A DNA stretch of 64,000 nucleotides from an uncultured Lachnospiraceae bacterium (GTDB lineage Bacteria; Bacillota; Clostridia; Lachnospirales; Lachnospiraceae). Every line of letters starts with the position of its first letter. The stretch's first letter is position 1. Of this stretch, positions 51,827 to 60,760 are shown piece after piece. The notes under the pieces were generated by a model. It saw only the letters and a list, made by a program, of their open reading frames with translations. It did not search any database and had not been told where the DNA came from. The translations under genes and the position numbers were made by a program. The stretch covers positions 1-64,000 of the forward strand of contig CAMXQE010000021.1 in assembly GCA_947246015.1 (NCBI GenBank), written 5' to 3'.

Positions 51827-51941
51827 ATTTATAACCATGCTCCTTTCTCAACGTGCGAATTTGTGTGCCCAAACGCTGCCTGCAGCGTTGCACAAATTAT
51901 TGCGAAAACCAAACAAGTTTGGTTGAAAGAATGCAATTCTC

Positions 51942-53081
51942 TCAACCTTTTTCCTCCGCTTCCTTTGCCACCTCTTCAATTAAAGCCATTCTCCGCTCAT
52001 CCGGTTCCTCCCCACGAATCATCGTGTAAAATCCATGGAAAAGTTCCGGTATGCTTTTTTTCCGTTCTTCCAGCCGGACGGCATATTCCCCTCCTGCCTT
52101 TTTTTCATTTTTAGCCAGTATAATCTGCATGATGTTCGGATAAACTGTACGCAGCGTGCCGATAGGGTCTATCAATTCCTCCTCATCAGTCAGCTCCGCC
52201 TGAATATAATCCATACAGTCTGCCGCCGCCACGATTTCAGGCTTCATCAGCTCTGCAATTTTTCCCCTGACTTTGCGCAGTTCATGAAGCGGCGCAAGCG
52301 GTATCTTCTCTACGGAAACCTGCCCCTTTTCCCCCAGCTCCACCAGATTCACATACTTTGTCTGCCCCGCTTCGGAAAAAGAGTATCCGAGAGAAGCTCC
52401 CGCATAATAAACCGGTCTGTCTCCGATTTGCTGCGGTTTATGAATATGCCCGAGCGCCACATAGTCAAAACCTTCCAGCAGCGAAACCTCCACATTGTCC
52501 AGCCCGCCCACATGAATGGTCGTTTCCCCGTCCGAAAGTTCCGGTTCCTGCCCCTGATTAGTAACAAAATAGTGCGTTATCAATACGTTTCGCTGGTTTT
52601 TCGTATCCGCTTTTCCGTTCCGCAGCGGTTCCAGCATCTTTGCCACCGCTTCCGAACTGGTCTTTGCCCCCACCTGCGCCGGTTTTACAAAAGGCATAAG
52701 GATGAAAGTAACTTCCCCGTATTCGTCTTTCAAACGAACCTGTTTGAGTTCCCCCTGATACGCACCTGCAATGGAAACTCCCTGCTTTTCCAAAATTCCT
52801 CCGGCAAATCCGATGCGCTCCGGCGAATCATGGTTGCCGCTGATTATCAACACCTGAATGCCTGCATCCACCGCATCCTGCAAAAAATCCCCCAGCATCA
52901 CCACTGCTTCGGCAGGCGGAATCGCCCGGTCATAGATATCCCCTGCCAGAATCAGGGCATCCGCCTTCCGGTCACAGGCCGTTTCCAATATCTGACGCAG
53001 CATATGCCGCTGGTCTTCCAGCATGGAAACATCGTTTATCACTTTGCCGATATGGAGGTCGGCAGTGTGTAAAAATTTCAT
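51942..53081 (-). CDS. sbcD: Exonuclease SbcD (Mre11-like nuclease)
   Basis: The 379-aa calcineurin-like phosphoesterase has motifs MKFLHTADLHIGK, LILAGDIYDRAIPP, VLIISGNHDSPERIGF and YVALGHIHKPQ, which hold the two-metal site. It is the nuclease subunit of SbcCD, acting on hairpins and double-strand ends and limiting palindrome stability, which is of interest given the many palindromes in this window. The order sbcD then sbcC with a 115-bp gap is standard. The length is typical. Confidence 0.95.
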   Translation of the reverse strand: MKFLHTADLHIGKVINDVSMLEDQRHMLRQILETACDRKADALILAGDIYDRAIPPAEAVVMLGDFLQDAVDAGIQVLIISGNHDSPERIGFAGGILEKQGVSIAGAYQGELKQVRLKDEYGEVTFILMPFVKPAQVGAKTSSEAVAKMLEPLRNGKADTKNQRNVLITHYFVTNQGQEPELSDGETTIHVGGLDNVEVSLLEGFDYVALGHIHKPQQIGDRPVYYAGASLGYSFSEAGQTKYVNLVELGEKGQVSVEKIPLAPLHELRKVRGKIAELMKPEIVAAADCMDYIQAELTDEEELIDPIGTLRTVYPNIMQIILAKNEKKAGGEYAVRLEERKKSIPELFHGFYTMIRGEEPDERRMALIEEVAKEAEEKG

Positions 53082-53117
53082 AGCTTTCTCCGCTTTCTTA
53101 AATATGACAGGATATTA

Positions 53118-54833
53118 CTACCCAATTAATACATGCTTACCCTCAAACGCAAAACCATACGTTCTTATACGCTCCGGCAAAACTCCTTCTTCTTTCAGTG
53201 ATTCCGCATAATGTTTTTCTTCTATCTGCCTGAGTGCGGCACTGACCGTATCCGTCAATGTTTTCTCATCTTCCGGATCATGCACTTTGAATTCCATAAG
53301 AATCGCATCGTCCGTATTGCTTTTTGGTTTGAGCATCACATCATAACGTCCAAATCCACTCTCGCGGTTGGATGTTATGGTATACCGGTCTGACAGTTCT
53401 ACCATCAGTCCAAGTACAAATCCATGATAAAAACGTTCGGGTTCCGTATTCTCTGACGGCTTATTTCCTGTGTCAAAGCTGCTGAAAGTCGCTAAAGCTA
53501 CCTTATTCATGTAGTAATTCATAGCCTTTTTGTCATCCAACAGCAATGCTCTGATAAAATCATTATACGGTATTTCGGCGTTTCCGCCAAACCAACCCTT
53601 TACCATCTTGCGGAACATTCTCCTCACTTCATGATTCGTAAGCGTAAGTGTATACCAGACATCGCCTTCCTCCCCCATTCCGTCCTCGTCTGATTCCACA
53701 GTTTCCAGCTTCATCACCTTTAGATACCCTGTGGCAAGCAGCAGACTCCAGACCGCATTGGCGCTGCCATCAAGCTGGTCAAACACAATTTTCTCATCTA
53801 TATCCGCCACAAAACTTTTTCCCTGCAAAAGTTCTTCCATCGTCTGTTTTATACCGGAATTTCCTCCCCGTATCAAGGAATCTACAAGCCCGTTTCCACC
53901 CGTATTCGACCAGTAGGTGTCATACTTTCCCCTTTTCTTAATAAAAGAAGCAATCGACCATGGATTATAAATATCCGTATGCGTCCCGAACGTAAAACCG
54001 TCATACCATCTTTTTACCTTCTGTTTCTGCTCCCCAAGCCCGGCATCATCAAGTGCGCGAAATACTTCTTCTTCTGTAAATCCAAAAGCGGTAGCATACT
54101 CCTCAGAAGTTGTCGTAATGACATCCAGATTATTCATCCCCGTAAAAATACTCTCTTTTGCAATACGTGTAATTCCTGTAATCAGTCCCCTCTCCAAATA
54201 ATCATTTGTTTTGAAAGCAGCATTAAAAACCCCTCCAAAAAAGATGACCGCCTCATTCCAATATCCATGCAGCCATGCCTCCTGCATCGGCGTATCATAT
54301 TCATCCAGAATCACAATGACTTTCTTTCCATAGTAACGCTGCATAAAACCGACCATCGAATGAATGGCTCCTGCTATTATTTTCTCCCCCATCCCAGGCC
54401 GTATCTTCTTATAGTAATCCGCCTCATTTTCACTTAAAACGCCACTTTCCAGCAAATATCCATTCATCTCATACAGCTTTGCAATTACCTCTGTTATTTT
54501 ATATACCATATCCTCATATTTTACAGCCTTAATATTTGCAAAACTTAAGAAAATGACAGGAAATGTCCCCTGCAGCTTTCTATATTCTTCTTCCTTCCAA
54601 ATAGAAAGCCCTTCAAACAAATCACTTCTTCCCTCATACTTGTTTGAAAAAAAACACTCCACCGTACTCAGGTTAAGTGTTTTGCCAAACCTCCGCGGCC
54701 GCGTAATCAGCGTCACTTTATCCGCATTTTCCCACCATTCTCTGATAAATTCCGTCTTGTCTATATAAAATATGTGATTCGTTCTCACTTCTTCAAAGTT
54801 TTGATATCCAAGTCCAGCTTTCTTTTCATCCAT
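53118..54833 (-). CDS. AAA-ATPase-like / DUF1703 (PD-(D/E)xK) protein, second copy
   Basis: The 571-aa paralogue of the protein at 37225 has the same motif order: LITRPRRFGKTLNLSTVECF (P-loop), VIVILDEYDTPMQEAW (Walker B), ITGITRIAKESIFTGMNNLD, DIYNPWSIASFI, and C-terminal FGRYDVMLKP with AILMEFKVHD as the nuclease-like core. The two differ in many positions, so this is not a recent duplication. It lies between sbcD and a PHP gene on the same strand, with spacers of 36 and 62 bp. The function of the family is unknown. Confidence 0.85.
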   Translation of the reverse strand: MDEKKAGLGYQNFEEVRTNHIFYIDKTEFIREWWENADKVTLITRPRRFGKTLNLSTVECFFSNKYEGRSDLFEGLSIWKEEEYRKLQGTFPVIFLSFANIKAVKYEDMVYKITEVIAKLYEMNGYLLESGVLSENEADYYKKIRPGMGEKIIAGAIHSMVGFMQRYYGKKVIVILDEYDTPMQEAWLHGYWNEAVIFFGGVFNAAFKTNDYLERGLITGITRIAKESIFTGMNNLDVITTTSEEYATAFGFTEEEVFRALDDAGLGEQKQKVKRWYDGFTFGTHTDIYNPWSIASFIKKRGKYDTYWSNTGGNGLVDSLIRGGNSGIKQTMEELLQGKSFVADIDEKIVFDQLDGSANAVWSLLLATGYLKVMKLETVESDEDGMGEEGDVWYTLTLTNHEVRRMFRKMVKGWFGGNAEIPYNDFIRALLLDDKKAMNYYMNKVALATFSSFDTGNKPSENTEPERFYHGFVLGLMVELSDRYTITSNRESGFGRYDVMLKPKSNTDDAILMEFKVHDPEDEKTLTDTVSAALRQIEEKHYAESLKEEGVLPERIRTYGFAFEGKHVLIG

Positions 54834-54895
54834 ATATTACCTACCGTCCTCTGCCACACCATACCTTCCATGCTCTTCCGATTTTATATGTTTCC

Positions 54896-55654
54896 TTATC
54901 GAATCATTTCCCCATACTTCGTAAACCACTTATCCCCATTCGTCAGCACATAATCCTCCCCGCCCTTCAAAGCGGCGATAAAATCCTGCACGGACTCCAG
55001 CCTGCGCCGGAACGCCATACCTCCGCCCAGCAAATCCGTACTGTGGATATCCGAACCTGCCGTCATAAAGAAACCATGCTCCTTCGCATAGGCAATCGCC
55101 CTATCGTCATAAACAGGGTCATTATGGGCGGTACTCCGGTGGTTAGAATGGGTTGCATTGATTCCTTCCACTCCGTCCACATATTCCGGAAACAGCCGCA
55201 CTTCCGGAATATAACTTTCTTCCCGGAACGGATGGGCATGAACTACCATCCCTCCCCCTTCATGCACCAGATGAAACTGCTCCTGCACCGTGGCGGTTTT
55301 CAGCTCCGGATGCCCCAGCATGAATTCTTTTCCCAAACCGTAAATCAGAAATTCCGTCCCGCGGAAACCGGCCTCATATCCGAAAAACACATCCAATCCG
55401 ATGCGTTTTCCCATTTTTGCAGCATCCTCATATCCTTTTACAAACTCATTCACCCACATTCTCCACGGCATCATCCGGTTTACTGCGGTATTTCCACCCC
55501 AGTTATGGTCGGTCACGATAATCCCTGTATATCCGGCTTTCCGGCACGACTTCGCCATTTCCGCTCCCGTATAACGGGCGCAGGCGCTGGCCTGGGATGT
55601 ATGAAGATGTGTTTCGTATAAATACGGATAATCCTTTAATAATTCTATACTCAT
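54896..55654 (-). CDS. PHP-domain metal-dependent phosphoesterase
   Basis: The 252-aa protein shows the PHP motifs in order: YETHLHTSQASAC, IIVTDHNWGG, FGYEAGFRG, MVVHAHPFREES and TAGSDIHSTDLLGG. These give the His/Asp/Glu ligands of a trinuclear metal site. Relatives include histidinol phosphatase, YciV-type nucleases and polymerase-associated domains; the substrate cannot be specified. It starts at ATG 55654 and is probably a single-gene unit, separated from cheR by a terminator. Confidence 0.85.
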   Translation of the reverse strand: MSIELLKDYPYLYETHLHTSQASACARYTGAEMAKSCRKAGYTGIIVTDHNWGGNTAVNRMMPWRMWVNEFVKGYEDAAKMGKRIGLDVFFGYEAGFRGTEFLIYGLGKEFMLGHPELKTATVQEQFHLVHEGGGMVVHAHPFREESYIPEVRLFPEYVDGVEGINATHSNHRSTAHNDPVYDDRAIAYAKEHGFFMTAGSDIHSTDLLGGGMAFRRRLESVQDFIAALKGGEDYVLTNGDKWFTKYGEMIR

Positions 55655-55711
55655 TGCAATCCTCCGTGCGGGTCAGCTTATTAAAACGTGCGCTGTCAGG
55701 CACTGCGTGAA

Positions 55712-55746
55712 AAAATAAGTTCCCGACCAAATCGGGAACTTGTTTT
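55712..55746 (-). terminator. Intrinsic terminator after cheR
   Basis: AAGTTCCCGA / TCGGGAACTT with a 5-nt loop and a T run on the minus strand, 13 bp past the cheR stop. Confidence 0.85.
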
Positions 55747-55758
55747 CTGCCAAACTTA

Positions 55759-56535
55759 TCAGGGCTTTTCATAAAAGAATGAATTCTTTCTTGTATAACC
55801 TATTTCTTTATAATTGATAATCTGTTCCGTACTGCCGATAAACAGTACTCCTTTATTAGACAACGCCTTTTGGAACTTAACAAACACTTCGTCTTTCGCT
55901 TCCTCTGTAAAATAAATCAGTACGTTCCGGCATACAATCATATTCCAGCCGTTTCCATAATCATCTTTCAGAAGATTATGCTGTTTAAATTCCACCCGCT
56001 TCTTCACCTCTTCTGAAATCTGGTAAGACAGCCCGACTTTTGTGAAAAACTTCTTCTTTAAATCATCCGGTACACTGGCAACGCTCTTTTCGCTGTATAA
56101 ACCGACTTTCGCCTTTGCAATCACCTGCTTATCCAAATCGGTCGCCTGAATCTTTATCTGATCCAGCGGAATATGACGCGACAAAGCCATAACAAGCGAA
56201 TACGGCTCATCTCCTGTCGAACATGCAGCGCTCCATATTTTCAAATTCTTACCAAATTTACTGATAAGCCCCGGTATGATTTCCTGATCCATCACCTTCC
56301 ATTGGTCGGGATTTCGATAAAATTCCGACACATTAATGGTAAGATAATTTATGAACTCCTCAAATTTCGAATTATTTTCTTTAATGAACGTGATATACTT
56401 ATCATACCCTGCAACACCGTTCTTTGCTATCAGCGTATCGATACGACGTTTCATCTGCTTTTCCTTATAAGCATTCAAGTCTATTCTTGTAAGGTCATAT
56501 ACCGAATTTTTGAACCATTCATAATCATATGCCAT
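55759..56535 (-). CDS. cheR: CheR-type protein-glutamate methyltransferase
   Basis: The 258-aa enzyme has an N-terminal CheR helical domain (KEKQMKRRIDTLIAKNGVAG, FINYLTINVSEFYRNPDQW) and the SAM-binding domain (IWSAACSTGDEPYSLVMALS, IQATDLDKQVIAKAKVGLYS, MIVCRNVLIYFTEEAKDEVF). It would methylate chemoreceptors. No other chemotaxis gene is adjacent; it lies at the end of the cmk-ispH-S1 cluster, 68 bp after the S1 gene. The ATG at 56535 has only a weak ribosome binding site (GGTAGGT). Confidence 0.92.
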   Translation of the reverse strand: MAYDYEWFKNSVYDLTRIDLNAYKEKQMKRRIDTLIAKNGVAGYDKYITFIKENNSKFEEFINYLTINVSEFYRNPDQWKVMDQEIIPGLISKFGKNLKIWSAACSTGDEPYSLVMALSRHIPLDQIKIQATDLDKQVIAKAKVGLYSEKSVASVPDDLKKKFFTKVGLSYQISEEVKKRVEFKQHNLLKDDYGNGWNMIVCRNVLIYFTEEAKDEVFVKFQKALSNKGVLFIGSTEQIINYKEIGYTRKNSFFYEKP

Positions 56536-56602
56536 ATCATTTACCTACCGTTATCCAGATTTTGCAGTCATGTCATATACTCCCCCGTTTCCGGGAAACA
56601 GA

Positions 56603-57742
56603 CTATTCCTCTTCCTGTCCGTTTGCAATAACCGCATCAATATCAACGGATACCACATCCGCATCGGATTCCTCTTCTTCCTTCGGTTCCGGTGCAAGCA
56701 TAGCCTTTACACTCAGACTGATTTTCTTGTCTTCGTCATTGAAATCAACTACTTTTGCTGTAATCTCATCACCGATTTTAAGTACATCCGCGGGTTTCTC
56801 AATATGCTCTTTGGAAATCTGCGATACATGGAGCAATGCATCCACTCCCGGCTCCAGTTCTACGAATGCACCAAAATCCGTCATCCTTGCAACCTTTCCG
56901 GTCACTACATTGCCGACTTCATATTTCTGCGCCGCATCTTTCCAAGGATTTTCGTCTTCGAATTTAAGGCTGAGCGCAATCTTACTGCCGGAAATCTCCT
57001 TAATCAGCACCCTTACCTTCTCACCAACTTTAAATACCTTCTTCGGATTCTCCACTCTTCCCCATGACATTTCCGAAATATGGAGAAGACCGTCTGCTCC
57101 GCCCAAATCAATGAACGCACCAAAGTCCGTTACATTCTTAACTACACCTTCTACGGTGTCCCCTTCGCGGATGGACTCGAACAGCTTCTTCTGAAGTTCT
57201 GCCTTTTCAGCAAGAATCAGCTGCTTACGGTCACCAATATATCTTCTTCTCTTAGGGTTGTATTCGCTGATTACAAACTGAATCTCCTGTCCCGCATATT
57301 TGGACAAATCCTTTTCATATACATCCGATACAAGGCTTGCAGGGATGAAAATTCTCACTTCTTCCACTACAACGCTTAAACCGCCATCCAATACCTGTAC
57401 GACTTTTGCTGTAAGCACTTCCCTGTTATTGAAAGCTTCCTCAATTCTCTTATTTCCTCTGTCTGCGGCGAGTCTCTTGTAAGTAAGAAGAACCTGTCCT
57501 TCGCCGTCATTTACTTTAAGAACCTTCACCTCCATGGTGTCGCCCGGTTTTGCGATAGTTGTCAGGTCTACGTTCGGTTCATTGGTGTATTCATTTCTTG
57601 TTAAAATACCGTCTGATTTATAGCCGATGTTGAGAATAATCTCTTCAGGTTTCACATCAATGACTGTACCTTCAACTACCTCTCCTGCATGTATTGTCTT
57701 AAATGATTCTTCTAACATTTGTTCAAAAGTTAATTCTGACAT
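56603..57742 (-). CDS. Ribosomal protein S1-like protein (four S1 domains)
   Basis: The 379-aa protein consists of four S1 RNA-binding domains: GEVVEGTVIDVKPEEIILNI; a degenerate second domain (LTAKVVQVLDGGLSVVVEEV); VEGVVKNVTDFGAFIDLGGA with GLLHISEMSW; and VTGKVARMTDFGAFVELEPG with ALLHVSQIS. The C-terminus is acidic. Gram-positive S1 homologues of this length bind RNA, and their role in translation is less essential than in E. coli. The ATG at 57742 follows GAGGAGG by nine bases. The gene overlaps ispH by 20 bp, a conserved clostridial pairing. Confidence 0.9.
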   Translation of the reverse strand: MSELTFEQMLEESFKTIHAGEVVEGTVIDVKPEEIILNIGYKSDGILTRNEYTNEPNVDLTTIAKPGDTMEVKVLKVNDGEGQVLLTYKRLAADRGNKRIEEAFNNREVLTAKVVQVLDGGLSVVVEEVRIFIPASLVSDVYEKDLSKYAGQEIQFVISEYNPKRRRYIGDRKQLILAEKAELQKKLFESIREGDTVEGVVKNVTDFGAFIDLGGADGLLHISEMSWGRVENPKKVFKVGEKVRVLIKEISGSKIALSLKFEDENPWKDAAQKYEVGNVVTGKVARMTDFGAFVELEPGVDALLHVSQISKEHIEKPADVLKIGDEITAKVVDFNDEDKKISLSVKAMLAPEPKEEEESDADVVSVDIDAVIANGQEEE

Positions 57743-58589
57743 AATTTTGAACCTCCTCAATAATATTGTTTGGGGTCGATGCCCCGGCAGTAATACCGAC
57801 CGGTGAAGCAGCTTTAGGTAGTTCTAAATGCAAGTCATCCAGTGTCTGTATAAAATAGGTGTGCCCGCACTCCTCTTTACAGATTTCATAAAGCTTCCGC
57901 GTATTGGAACTGTGGGTATCCCCTATTACAATCATACTTTCAACCTGAGACGCAATCTGTCTCGCCTCAGTCTGCCTTTCTTCTGTTGCGTTACATATAG
58001 TGTTCACAACAATAACATTGTAACCTTTTTTTAAAAAAATTTCAACTAATTCTTTAAATTTGTTGTAGTTAAATGTCGTTTGGGAAACAATACACCATTC
58101 CTGTCCTTTAAAACGGAGGTTTTCTGCAGCATCCGCAAACGCTTCCGCCTCCTCTTTGGACTCGATAACCGCAGTATCCGACAGCGACCACCCACGGATT
58201 CCCTCCACCTCAGGATGTCCCGGATTTCCTATAATAATAATCCGTTTTCCCGCCCGGCTCTCTTTTTCCACGGTATTATGAATCCGTTTTACAAAAGGGC
58301 AGGTAGCGTCCACACATTCCAGCCCCTGCTTCTCAATGGCTTCATATATTTCCCGTGCAACGCCGTGGGAACGTATGACTACGGTTCCCTCCTTTATCCT
58401 TTTTAACCCTTCTATTCCGTTTATGACCTCCACGCCGCGCTCCTCCAAATCCTTCACTACTTCCGCATTATGAATGATTGGCCCATAAGTATAGATTCTC
58501 TTTCCCTTACCGGTCTGTTCGTATACTTTGTCCACTGCGCGTTTCACGCCAAAACAAAAACCTGCGCTCTTTGCAATTTTTACCTCCAT
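57723..58589 (-). CDS. ispH: 4-hydroxy-3-methylbut-2-enyl diphosphate reductase
   Basis: The last enzyme of the MEP isoprenoid pathway, converting HMBPP to IPP and DMAPP with a [4Fe-4S] cluster. The 288-aa protein keeps the three cluster cysteines in KSAGFCFGVKRAV, VDATCPFVKRIH and VVNTICNATEERQTEA. The motif VIGDTHSSNTRKL and TAGASTP near the C-terminus are also present. In many clostridia ispH is fused to or overlaps the S1 gene; here they are separate but overlap by 20 bp. The upstream neighbour is cmk. Confidence 0.95.
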   Translation of the reverse strand: MEVKIAKSAGFCFGVKRAVDKVYEQTGKGKRIYTYGPIIHNAEVVKDLEERGVEVINGIEGLKRIKEGTVVIRSHGVAREIYEAIEKQGLECVDATCPFVKRIHNTVEKESRAGKRIIIIGNPGHPEVEGIRGWSLSDTAVIESKEEAEAFADAAENLRFKGQEWCIVSQTTFNYNKFKELVEIFLKKGYNVIVVNTICNATEERQTEARQIASQVESMIVIGDTHSSNTRKLYEICKEECGHTYFIQTLDDLHLELPKAASPVGITAGASTPNNIIEEVQNYVRINF

Positions 58590-58628
58590 CCGTTTCAGGC
58601 TCCTTTTGTTTTATTTACACTATTTACA

Positions 58629-59285
58629 CTATTTACATAAAGAAAGGATTTTCTCCACCACTTCGTCCACACTCATATCCGAAGAATCCAAAAACACTGC
58701 ATCCTCTGCCTGGCGGAGCGGGGAAACTTCCCGGTTCATATCCCGCTCGTCCCTTTCGATAATATCCTTTTCTATCTGCGCCAAATCGCAGGATTCACCT
58801 TTTGCCGCCAGCTCCTCATAACGCCGCCTCGCCCGCACATTGCTGCCCGCTGTCAGATAAACCTTCACATCCGCATCCGGAAGCACGCAGGTCCCGATAT
58901 CCCGGCCGTCCATCACCACATCCGAATTCTTTGCAAGACGCTGCTGGAGTTCCACCAGCTTTTTACGCACATCAGGATTCACACTGATAGCGGAGGTCAT
59001 ATTTCCCACCTCTTCTGTCCGAATCAGTCCGTTTACATTTTCCCCGTTTAAAAATACAACCTGCTCTCCATTCTCATATGCAATCGTAATATCCGCTTCC
59101 ATACATTTTTCGCTAATCCGGCCCATATCCGAAGCATCTATCCCGTTCCTTAAAAAATAGAGTCCCATGGCACGGTACATTGCTCCCGTATCCACGTAAA
59201 TGAACTGCTTTTCACGCGCGATTCTCTTCGCTATGGTACTTTTTCCTGCTCCGGCAGGCCCGTCTATCGCTATATTATAACTCAT
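58629..59285 (-). CDS. cmk: Cytidylate kinase
   Basis: The 218-aa enzyme phosphorylates CMP/dCMP. Motifs: P-loop NIAIDGPAGAGKSTIAKRIA, YVDTGAMYRAMGL, VVMDGRDIGTCVLPDADVKV and the lid ARRRYEELAAKGE-ERDERDMNRE. The ATG at 59285 follows GAGGAAAG, which is supplied by the edge of a family D repeat; the reading from 59297 has no ribosome binding site. It belongs to the HI0933-like/cmk/ispH/S1 cluster. Confidence 0.95.
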   Translation of the reverse strand: MSYNIAIDGPAGAGKSTIAKRIAREKQFIYVDTGAMYRAMGLYFLRNGIDASDMGRISEKCMEADITIAYENGEQVVFLNGENVNGLIRTEEVGNMTSAISVNPDVRKKLVELQQRLAKNSDVVMDGRDIGTCVLPDADVKVYLTAGSNVRARRRYEELAAKGESCDLAQIEKDIIERDERDMNREVSPLRQAEDAVFLDSSDMSVDEVVEKILSLCK

Positions 59286-59288
59286 GGC

Positions 59289-59353
59289 TTTCCTCATTTC
59301 TGCACTGCTTTTTATGCATCTGAAGTCTGCGGATGCAGTGCGGACACAAACTT
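59289..59353 (-). repeat. Family D repeat upstream of cmk, carrying its ribosome binding site
   Basis: About 80 percent identical by eye to 27915-27979 upstream of purB, in the same orientation and at the same position relative to the start codon. It ends in GCAGAAATGAGGAAA on the minus strand. Confidence 0.7.
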
Positions 59354-59382
59354 ATCTTAGATATATTTTCATTCTATACCGT

Positions 59383-60654
59383 CTATACCGGTTCCGCTGC
59401 ATCCAAACCCTCTGCCGCCGAAACCCCTGCTGCATATCCGGTAGACCACGCAATCTGTAAGTTGAAACCTCCCGTCAGAGCATCCACGTCCAATACTTCG
59501 CCTGCAAAATACAGCCCGCTTACCTTTTTGGATTCCATCGTAGAAGGATTCACCTCTTTTACATGAATGCCGCCTCTTGTAATAACCGCCTCCGCATAAT
59601 CCCTCGTTCCGGCCACCGTCAATTCCAAATTCTTAATCAGACCGGCAAAATGCTGCCGTTCTGCCTTCGTTATCTCGTGCACCTTCTTATCCCCGTCAAT
59701 GCCGGACAGACTGACCATCACCGGAATCATTTTCGCTGGGAACAAACCCCCCAGGGCATTCTTAAACTGTTTCTTTTTATTTTCCTCAAAATCCCGCAGC
59801 AGCCGTTTATCCAACTGTTCCATCGTAAGCGCCGGCTTCACATCCAGATGCAGCTTCACATCCCCTTTTTTCTTCCTTCCTGCATAGTGACTGCTGGCAC
59901 TCAGAATCAACGGTCCGCTTACTCCGAAATGAGTAAACAGCATCTCTCCGAACCCTTCATATAAAGACTTTTTTCCGTCCTGTACAAGCGACACCGCCAC
60001 ATTTTTCAGTGCCAGTCCCTGGAGTTCCTGACACCATGCCTCATTTATTACAAAGGGAACTAACGCGGGAAACGTCTGCTTCACTGTATGCCCTGCCTGT
60101 TCCGCCATCCGGTAACCGTCTCCGGTAGAACCCGTCAGCGGATAAGACAATCCCCCGGTAGCTACTATGACTGCATCCGCTTTCTCCTCTGTTCCGTCCG
60201 CCAGTCTTACTCCATTTATGGCGCTGCCCGTTGCACTCTGCGCTATGATTAGCTCCTCTGCCACCGTTCCAGGCCGCAGCTCTGCTTTCCAACGTTTTAA
60301 CTGTCTTACCAAAGCCCCTGTCACATCCGACGCATGGTCGGAAACAGGAAACACCCTTTCACCCCGTTCTATCTTTAACGGACATCCTGCCTCTTCAAAC
60401 CACTCCATTACCCTGCGGTTATCAAAGCCGTAAAATGCGCTGTACAAAAACTTCGGATTCGTCACAACATTTTCAAATAACTCCTCCATCCCGCAGGCAT
60501 TGGTCAGATTGCATCTTCCTTTTCCGGTAATAAACAGCTTGCGACCCGGCTTATCATTTTTTTCAAGCAGGACGACCCGGCAGCCTTTCTGCGCCGCCGT
60601 GGCAGCCGCCATCATTCCCGCCGCGCCGCCGCCTATTACAACGACTTTCCTCAT
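59383..60654 (-). CDS. HI0933/BaiN-like flavoprotein
   Basis: The 423-aa flavoprotein has FAD motif KVVVIGGGAAGMMAAATAAQ, the GRKLFITGKGRCNLTN block typical of the HI0933 family, VIVATGGLSYPLTGSTGDGY, and the C-terminal SGLYFAGEVLDVDALTGGFN with LQIAWSTGYAAG. Family members are annotated as NAD(P)/FAD-dependent oxidoreductases; one is BaiN of bile-acid metabolism, but that role should not be assumed. It is the first gene of the cluster with cmk, ispH and S1. A family C repeat lies directly before its ribosome binding site. Confidence 0.9.
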   Translation of the reverse strand: MRKVVVIGGGAAGMMAAATAAQKGCRVVLLEKNDKPGRKLFITGKGRCNLTNACGMEELFENVVTNPKFLYSAFYGFDNRRVMEWFEEAGCPLKIERGERVFPVSDHASDVTGALVRQLKRWKAELRPGTVAEELIIAQSATGSAINGVRLADGTEEKADAVIVATGGLSYPLTGSTGDGYRMAEQAGHTVKQTFPALVPFVINEAWCQELQGLALKNVAVSLVQDGKKSLYEGFGEMLFTHFGVSGPLILSASSHYAGRKKKGDVKLHLDVKPALTMEQLDKRLLRDFEENKKKQFKNALGGLFPAKMIPVMVSLSGIDGDKKVHEITKAERQHFAGLIKNLELTVAGTRDYAEAVITRGGIHVKEVNPSTMESKKVSGLYFAGEVLDVDALTGGFNLQIAWSTGYAAGVSAAEGLDAAEPV

Positions 60655-60675
60655 TCTATCATTCCTTTATTTACA

Positions 60676-60743
60676 TTCCAGTTCCGAAACCGCCCTCCCA
60701 GCACCAAAGCTCGGCAGAGTAATTTCTGTCCGCTTCGCTGACA
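60676..60743 (-). repeat. Dispersed repeat family C, copy upstream of the HI0933-like gene
   Basis: TTCCAGTTCCGAAACCGCCC then CCCAGCACCAAAGC on the plus strand, matching the copies at 13117 and 63373. On the minus strand it ends in CGGAACTGGAAT just before the next gene's ribosome binding site. Confidence 0.65.
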
Positions 60744-60760
60744 TAAATCCCCTGTCTCCT

